Shown here piece by piece: positions 57,549 through 64,000 of a stretch of 64,000 nt of DNA (the first letter of the stretch is position 1; each line of letters begins with the position of its first letter). The stretch lies in contig OZ010786.1 in NCBI GenBank assembly GCA_963932465.1, positions 274,382,411-274,446,410 of the forward strand. The letters run 5' to 3'. The notes under the pieces were generated by a model. The model was not told the origin of the DNA and did no database searches. It saw only the letters and a list, made by a program, of their open reading frames with translations. The position numbers and the translations under genes are program-made. This stretch comes from Maratus speciosus (taxonomy: Eukaryota; Arthropoda; Arachnida; Araneae; Salticidae).

Positions 57549-59024
57549 TAGTTCTTTTGCATTTAGATTTGTCATATTGTACTTTAGTCAAATATATATA
57601 AATCTTTCATATTGTATCTTTATTAAATGTTATGCTGGTAAATTCCTTTAATACATATTGTACTTGCACTTTTTCTAATTGTCGTATTAAGTATTTTTAA
57701 TGAAAAGTGTAGTCATTTGTAATTTTAAATTGTTAATTTACCTAAAGCACATTGTTTTAAATTGTTAATTTACCTAAAGCACATTGTTTTAAATTGTTAA
57801 TTTACCTAAAGCATACTAGTACCAATTTTTCATCATCACCAGCTTTCTTGATCATTTCCTATTAGTTTTAAAAACTTAAATTGTACCTATTTAAATTAAG
57901 AATTAATTTGAAGTTATTTAAAGAAAGTTTTATTAGGTTTATCTAAATATATTTTTTTTTTTAAATTGATTTTATTATTGAACTGTAATGTAAAATGTTT
58001 GCTTATTTTTAATTTGTTCTCTCTACTTCTAGGCATTTAGATCGCCACCCATTTATTGTGTATGTTTGTGAGAAGATTGAAAGATGCATGTATGAGCCCT
58101 ATATCCATCCTTGTGATGGATACGTTAAACAGTTTTTTTGTCAGAGCCGTTGTATTGTCTCATGATTCTACATGCCTGGATTAGTATTTTTCATGATGTT
58201 TTTTTTGAATTTTTATTTTTCAGCTTTGGACTTTAAAAGTTTTGCTTCATACATTTTTGAATTGTAATAAAAATATTTTTCTTGCATTATATTATGTTAA
58301 AAATGTTGATTTTTGGGGATGATCAAGATGTCATCATCTGCTGGTTGTAACTTTTCCAAATTGGAAAACGTTGCTTTATTTGGTACGTATTTATTCATGT
58401 ATTTTTGTAAATTGTATTGTATTATCTATATTTATTGGGAACTGATTCTTTTGTTAGGCTTGTTACCCTTTTTGGTCTAGGATATACCGGTCACTGTCTA
58501 TTGACCTGGGGGGGATTTTTCTTTTGATAGCCAATATCTTGTGAAGATCTACGTTTCCCTTTTTGATGGATTCTCGATACAATGCTTTTTAACTTTAAAA
58601 ATGTTCTTTAAAATTTTTCTAGTTGCTTATTAAAAGCGTTAAATGTTTAATAGTTAAAATTTTTCTTACCTTTGAAGTGCTTAGGCTTCATTGTTTAAAG
58701 TTTTTGAAGTGTTAACTTCTTTTTGAATCATTGAGTTGGTTCATTTTCGGTTCAGTTGAATCGTGAATTTTTCTAGCTGTTCTGTTGAGTTTAAATAGAG
58801 GAAAGTGAATAAAAGAGGGTTACTGTTTTGTAGTTTAAATATTTAACTTTATTTTTGTTAATCATTTTTGGTTAAATTAAATTGTGGAAATGTTTTTGAT
58901 GTTGATTCTTTGTACCTCTTTAAGTCTTTATCCTTTGAGTCACTCATTCTTGGGCAGATCAGTTGGTCCCGATTGAGTAGTTTCTCTTTTTGTTAGATGA
59001 GGCAATGAGAGGGGGGGGGGCATT
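57549..59024 (+). other. Copia 3' non-coding region with a 32-bp triple repeat and purine tract
   Basis: About 1.5 kb without coding signal, long for copia. Three tandem 32-base units (TTTTAAATTGTTAATTTACC plus TAAAGCACATTG) occupy 57723-57814. The polypurine tract GAGAGGGGGGGGGG is at 59007-59020, four bases before the 3' LTR. Confidence 0.8.
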
Positions 59025-59984
59025 TGATGGAAATCATCAAACTTTATGGTTCTCATCGCCTCCCTTATCTATTTATATCATCATTTCATTCCACTTACAT
59101 CATTTTCTTTCTAAGTTCACATTCCATAAAGTTTCTTGTTTACTTTTATTTATTTCATTATAATATCAACAATAGACATGAATTAACTTAAACTTACCTT
59201 TCCATATTGTTTTCTGTTAATATCCAGTTGATTTAAGTTTCTCTTTAATCTTTTGGTGATCGTATTAACTTCCGCCATTTTCCGTTTCATTACACTCATA
59301 TTTTGTCATCCTACACCGGCAAAATCCGTTTTCAAACTAAGTTTAATTTTCCGTAGTTATATTTTCTCCGCTAGATGGCGACATTGCATATCGCTTCTTT
59401 AATCGATCTTTGCATCGAATCTCTGCTTGCATCGATTCGATGCCGCTTTCTGATTGGTCCGTTTGGCGGGCGTCGCTCCCAAATGATGTTTTCAATCCGA
59501 GCCATTTTAGATAAATACGCGATGCAAACACTGTAATGTTGCACTTTTTAGTCTTCCTAAATGGAAGTAATATTTCACGAACTGGATAGAGGCTGGGACT
59601 CTATCCTGGAATGTACGTTTAGTGTACCTGTTATATTTATGTTTTTCTAGAATTTTAAATGCTTTTAAATAGTTTTTCATATGCAAATTAATTGTGCTTA
59701 TTCATGTATCAAAGTCTTCATTCTTCGCGACTGTTGTTTATCAGAGAAGTTATAATGTGGATTATCATGCTGTCAACTCTTCAAGATATTTATTAAATAA
59801 ACTGCCTTCTGTTTTTAAGTGAATTTGCCTTTGTGTTATTAAAGTTCTCCTTAAAGTTACACTCAAGACACGTCCATTCTTCCGTGAAATTTCATATCCA
59901 GCCTTTGCTTGCACGGCGTATTTCTGCTTATGTTAATGTACCATTTTAACGTATATAATTAATGAAATTATATATCGCACGAGA
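59025..59984 (+). repeat. 3' LTR of the copia element (960 bp)
   Basis: Collinear with the 5' LTR at a constant offset of 7372 bases; no mismatch was noticed by eye. AATAAA at 59796-59801. Repeats the antisense first-exon-like segment at 59198-59299. Confidence 0.92.
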
Positions 59985-61430
59985 AATTTGCGATTTGTTC
60001 TCGTGATAATCTGACGAAACTCGCGATTTTCCCGCAGCCAGTCAACGAAATTTGCAATTTTTCCCCGCATCATCGAGAAAAGTCGCGATTTTTCTGTGCC
60101 TGACAAAGAAATTTGCGATTTTTCCGAGCCTGATCGACAAATTCGCGATTTTTTCGTGCCAAACCAACGAAATTTGCGATTTTTTTCGAGCCCGATTGAC
60201 AAAACTCGCGATTTTTATGTGTCCGTTCAACGAAGCTTGTGATTTTTCCGAGCTCGATGGGCAAAACTCGCGATTTTTCCGAGCCCGATTGACAAAACTC
60301 GCGATTTTTCCGTGTCCGTTCGACGAAGCTTGCGATTTTTCCGAACCCGATCAACGAAATTCGCGATTTTTTGGCACGACTTACGAAACTCACGATTTTT
60401 CCACTATCGATCAACAACATCATCAACAAAATTGACGATTTTTTCGTTCCCGATCAACGAAATTTGCAATTTTCCCGCTCTTGATCGACTAAATTCGCGA
60501 TTTTTCAGGGCCCGAATTATGAAATTCGTGATTTTTCCGAGCCCGTTCGCCAAAGCTCGCGATTTTTCTTAGCCTGATAGAAGTTCTAGCCCGACTTTTT
60601 CGTGCCCGATCGGCGAAATTTGTGATTTTTTTTCCACGCTTCAACTACAAAATTCGCGATTTTTCGGTGACCGATCAAGAAATTTGCAATTTTTCTCCGC
60701 CTGACCGACAAAATTCGCGATTTTTCCGAGCCTTATAGACAAAATTTGATATTCTTCTGCACCCGATCAACGAAATTCGCGATTTTTCCGCGCCCGATCT
60801 ACGAAATTCCCAAATCTTAACTCACTGACGAAATTGGCAATTTTTTCCCGCGGCAAATTGACAAAATTCGCGATATTTTCTTGCGACTGAAGAAACTCAC
60901 GATTTTTCCGCAGTCGATCAAGAAAATTTGCAATTTTTTCTCCCATTATCAACAAAATTTATGATTTTTCCGCCCCCGATCAATGAAATTTGCGATTTTC
61001 CCGCACCTGATCGACAAAATTTGTGATTTTTCTGTGCCCAACAAACGAAATTCGTGATTTTTCCGTGACCAACCAATGAAATTCGCGATTTTTCCGTCCT
61101 CGAACGACAAAACTCGCAATTTTTCCGCACTTCTTCGACCAAATTTGCGATTTTTCTGTGCCCGATCAAGGAAATTTGCGATTTTTCCGAGCCCGATCAA
61201 GGAAATTTGCGATTCTCTCGAGCATCATCGACAAAATTCGTTATTTTTCTGCATCCGATCAACAAAATTCGCGATTTTTCCACGCCCGATCAACGAAATT
61301 CGCAATTCTTATTTGACCAACAAAATTTTAAAATTTTACCGCGGCAAATTGACGAAATTCACGATTTTTTCCTGTGACTTTTGGACAAAAATTGCAGTTT
61401 TTTCCAGTTATAAATTGATGAAGTTCGCGG
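59985..61430 (+). repeat. ~31-bp minisatellite, right of the copia insertion
   Basis: About 45 units with the approximate consensus CCCGATCGACGAAATTCGCG followed by ATTTTTCCGAG. Less diverged than the arrays at 29.9-32.7 kb. Overlapping open frames on both strands are translations of the repeat. Confidence 0.92.
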
Positions 61431-61477
61431 GCCACTTTTGGCCCGCGGGCCACAGGTTGTGCATCCCTACTAATACT

Positions 61478-62345
61478 ATTAAGTATATACTTGAATCGCA
61501 TGGTGATCCTATAGACTTTAATTCATCAGTTATTGAGGACTTGGATAAAGGATTTAAAATTTCAAGGGGATACTCTTATAGAGTTACATGAAGCCTTTGT
61601 TCAAGACACCGTCAATAATGCAATAAAACAAATCTCGAATCTTAAAGAAGTTAATAAACAAATCTTAGTAAAAGTTAAAGAGTCCACCCAATTAAAAGAT
61701 ATTACAACTGAAGATGTATGCACACAAACTGAAAAACAAGCTATTCCATCTAATATCTCCATATCCGAATCACATCTTCAATCCTCATACCTTTCATCCA
61801 GCCATTTAGAAGACACTTTAAATCAATCTTCAAATTGTTTCAACTCCACTATAAAATCTGACACAACCGCTAATAAGTTAACAAAAATTATTATTTATGA
61901 TGTACCGCAATGTTTTGAAACACAGGATATCATCGAAGCAATAAATAATATAAGTGAAACTTCCAGAATCATTATGTTCAAAACGTACAAAAACAAATAT
62001 AATGAACACTTGCAGTCCCTAGCAACATCGCAAACCATCTGTTTCAACATCATCTGAAGATCGAAGACAAACTCTTTACTGTAAAAAAATTCATTAGGGT
62101 AAAAAGATGCTTCAAGTGTCAAACTTTCAATCATATAGCCAATCAGTGCAACAAAACAAGAACTTGCGTCTGGTGTGCTGAAAATCACGCACCAGGTTTC
62201 TGTGCAAAACCTGCAAATTGTAAAAACTGTACTCAAAATAACTCTCATGGACACAATTTTCGGACGGACCATCCAGCTTTCTCCAGAGATTGCGAATCAT
62301 ATAGGCTCTTTGTGTACAAAATAAGAATGAAACACAATTATAGAA
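61478..62345 (+). pseudogene. Non-LTR retrotransposon ORF1 (gag-like), remainder with CCHC knuckles, frameshifted
   Basis: Continues the frame from 50833-50916, then shifts frame near 61545 and again near 62030. The last part codes a run of zinc knuckles: 'CFKCQTFNHIANQC' (C-X2-C-X4-H-X4-C), 'CVWCAENHAPGFC' (C-X2-C-X3-H-X4-C), then 'CKNC' with a further His/Cys set and 'DCESYR'. This triple-knuckle layout is that of ORF1 proteins in Jockey/I-type elements. ORF2 (endonuclease and RT) is not seen in the window. Function when alive: RNA chaperone and RNP formation. Confidence 0.75.
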
Positions 62346-62356
62346 TCACTTAAAAT

Positions 62357-63392
62357 CAGGGTTGGCATGGTTTAAACCAACTGGTTTTTTTAGAAGAAAT
62401 TTAATGCTATTTTCTTTTTTTTTCTTTATAATTTAAATGTTTCAAATTATCAGATATGCAAAATTTCTACTTCTAACACTTTATTTCAGCAATAAGCATT
62501 AGCTATAGTGGGTCTAGGTCATGTTTACATGTATAGGATGAAAATTAGTATGTGTTGACGAACATATCTGTTGCTCTAAAGAAAAAAAAATTAAAACATG
62601 TGAATTTTCCAAAGATAAATTAGATTAAAAATATTCAATATTTAGTACAAAATATTTTCATTTTTTTAAAAATGGAGATTATTTAAAGTAGTCTGTCATA
62701 ACACGCATGGTGATTTTGAATATGGAGCCACATAACTGCACATAGCATGATGATCTTTAAGATTTTGGTCAAGCTGTAAAAGAAATTTTTCTTGATTGGG
62801 GAAATTATCTTTAAGAATTAAAGTCAAAATATGAAGTGGAATAAGAGAGTATTCAGTGCTAGTTATATCATTTTAATAATACCAATCTATATAGTATATA
62901 TATATATATATATTTTCCTGTTATCTGCTGAATCTTATGACCAAAAATGTTGACTCCGTATTGTCACTCAAATTGTCAACCCCAAGAAGTATTTGAAATT
63001 TATTTTTTGAATAACTGTGAAGAAGAATATTACATTAATCTAACTACATGAAATGTTTATTACTAGTATTCAAAAGATTATTTATAAAGATTATCAAGGT
63101 ATCAATCTTTCACTGTGTAGAGCAATTTGTTCTTTGAACCTAACTGTTTACTGATACTGTTGAAATTAAAATATGAATTTTTTCAATTTTCTACGTAAAT
63201 TGACTGTAATTATTTAGTTTAAATTATTTTCAAATGAAGTTATACTACTTATATATTCAACAATGTCTATTTGTATCAATAAATATGCATGTATATGTAA
63301 TAAGAAAAGATTTAAAAAAAAAACCTGGTATAAACCAAATAAACCGGGTTTTTTGGTTTTTTTCGAAAAAACCTGGTTTTTTGCCAACCCTG
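62357..63392. mobile_element. hAT-type MITE, CAGGGTTGGCA termini, perfect 8-bp TSD
   Basis: Begins CAGGGTTGGCATGG and ends TTGCCAACCCTG, with CTTAAAAT on both sides (62349-62356, 63393-63400). Subterminal AACCNGGTTTTTT repeats occur at both ends. Interior non-coding; the open frame at 63234-63560 crosses its right boundary. Confidence 0.9.
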
Positions 63393-63400
63393 CTTAAAAT

Positions 63401-63852
63401 TTTACTATGCCACATAAACATCTCAGCTGATACATCAATATTTAAATTTTTTTTCTCTTTTCATGCAATATGTGTACAACTTGTTTTTAATTTTTATGTA
63501 TTTGTCAGGAAAAAGTTAGATTTAAGTACCCAATGGAGTGGTACCGTCAAGTTTTCTTGACACTTCAACTCTCACCCGACAGATGCAAAAATTCACAATT
63601 TCTTATTTTTTTACAATAATATCAATAGAATTTTTTCATATCTTACCTGATTTTTCTTCACTTTTCAAGTTTGTTTCTATATTTTTTTTTCTTCAGCTTT
63701 ACAGGTAATTTTTTCTCAGTAAACTGCTTGTTTGTACTCATTTTTTTTAAATGAATTGTTTTCAGCATAATTTTTCATGAGATTAACAAAATTTTAGTGT
63801 AATCCTTTTCTAGTGTATTGTTTTCACCTAATTTTCATAATTTGTTATAGTA
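63401..63852. other. AT-rich sequence without recognised feature
   Basis: Poly-T runs; no gene or repeat class recognised. Confidence 0.4.
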
Positions 63853-64000
63853 CACGGGTGTCCAACTGTGGCCCGCCGGATACCACTAAAATTTTACAGA
63901 TATCTTTGCCTTATCTAATCGTTGAATTGCTGCGATTGAACTTGTCGACTATTTCTTTAAAATTTTAGTGGTATCCGGCGGGCCACAGTTGGACGCCCCT
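63853..64000. mobile_element. hAT-type MITE (GGGTGTCCAACTGTGGCCCG), right tip at window edge
   Basis: Left CACGGGTGTCCAACTGTGGC and right inverse CCACAGTTGGACGCCCCT pair over ~45 bases each, including GCCGGATACCACTAAAATTT. These are Charlie-like hAT tips. The window ends at or just before the right terminus, so the flanking duplication cannot be seen. Confidence 0.75.

Larger units (their letters stand above)
51653..59984 (+). mobile_element. Ty1/copia LTR retrotransposon, 8.3 kb, full-length but with two coding lesions
   Basis: Order: LTR, primer-binding site, gag with zinc knuckle, protease, integrase, reverse transcriptase, RNase H, purine tract, LTR. This order (IN before RT) defines copia. 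Flanking AATTT (51648-51652, 59985-59989) is a 5-base target duplication; an equally good reading shifts the boundaries two bases left with GAAAT. The LTRs are the same length and I saw no difference between them, suggesting a very recent insertion, yet the reading frame is broken at 54495-54501 and stopped at 55971. Confidence 0.92.
50917..61469. mobile_element. hAT-type element with AGGGGTGCACAACC termini, minisatellite-bearing, host of the copia insertion
   Basis: Left AGGGGTGCACAACCT, right AGGTTGTGCATCCCTA, with a perfect 8-base duplication CTAATACT (50909-50916, 61470-61477). Just inside both ends are GGGCCAC/GTGGCCC phrases. Without the 8.3-kb copia element it is about 2.2 kb, nearly all minisatellite. 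No transposase of its own. Confidence 0.85.

Noticed and set aside
51290..61430. CRISPR array
   Set aside because: The ~31-bp units are tandem without unique spacers, in a eukaryotic transposon; no cas genes.
59933..61591. Many overlapping open frames on both strands (up to 171 codons)
   Set aside because: Same cause: minisatellite translation. Only the tail of the last one (after 61478) is real ORF1 coding sequence.

Overview
This is an AT-rich animal nuclear window, very probably from an arthropod and plausibly a spider or other arachnid. The gene set (SIRT7, MED9, a FASTKD-family protein), spliceosomal introns up to 15.7 kb, the transposon spectrum and ~31-bp GACGAAATTCGCG-type minisatellites all point that way. 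The species is not identified from the sequence. Cellular coding sequence is a few per cent of the window; most of the rest is nested mobile DNA.

Host genes. (1) The 3' end of a SIRT7 deacylase gene lies on the + strand as three phase-compatible exons (7241-7361, 23019-23085, 27058-27478). (2) On the - strand lie the last exon of Mediator subunit MED9 (43265-43019) and, after only five in-frame codons, an intronless 592-residue FASTKD5-like mitochondrial RNA-binding protein (43003-41225). The two look like a dicistronic transcript. The SIRT7 and MED9/FASTKD units are convergent, with about 13.7 kb of repeat-rich spacer between their stop codons.

Mobile layer. 0-6.1 kb: a ZMYM1-like hAT transposase gene broken by a 4.5-kb block of MITE and Helitron DNA. 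7.4-27 kb (SIRT7 introns): hAT-type MITEs, a Tigger/pogo remnant, a nested hAT pair, a foldback SINE, a Helitron, and a head-to-head Penelope-like element carrying two hammerhead-ribozyme cores. 29-33 kb: two non-autonomous hAT-type elements filled with the minisatellite in opposite orientations. 34-41 kb: a Helitron and small MITEs. 43.6-48.8 kb: a decayed transposon with TCACACCCGTCACA motifs and two more hAT MITEs. 50.8-62.4 kb: a three-level nest in which a non-LTR retrotransposon ORF1 is interrupted by a minisatellite-bearing hAT-type element, itself interrupted by an 8.3-kb Ty1/copia element with equal-length 960-bp LTRs. 62.4-64 kb: further hAT-type MITEs.

Most interesting leads: the in-frame MED9-FASTKD arrangement; paired hammerhead ribozymes whose core overlaps the PLE stop codon; a UGA-CUAG readthrough-type stop between integrase and reverse transcriptase of the copia element; a gene-like antisense first exon inside the copia LTR; and one minisatellite family carried by three transposons with different termini.
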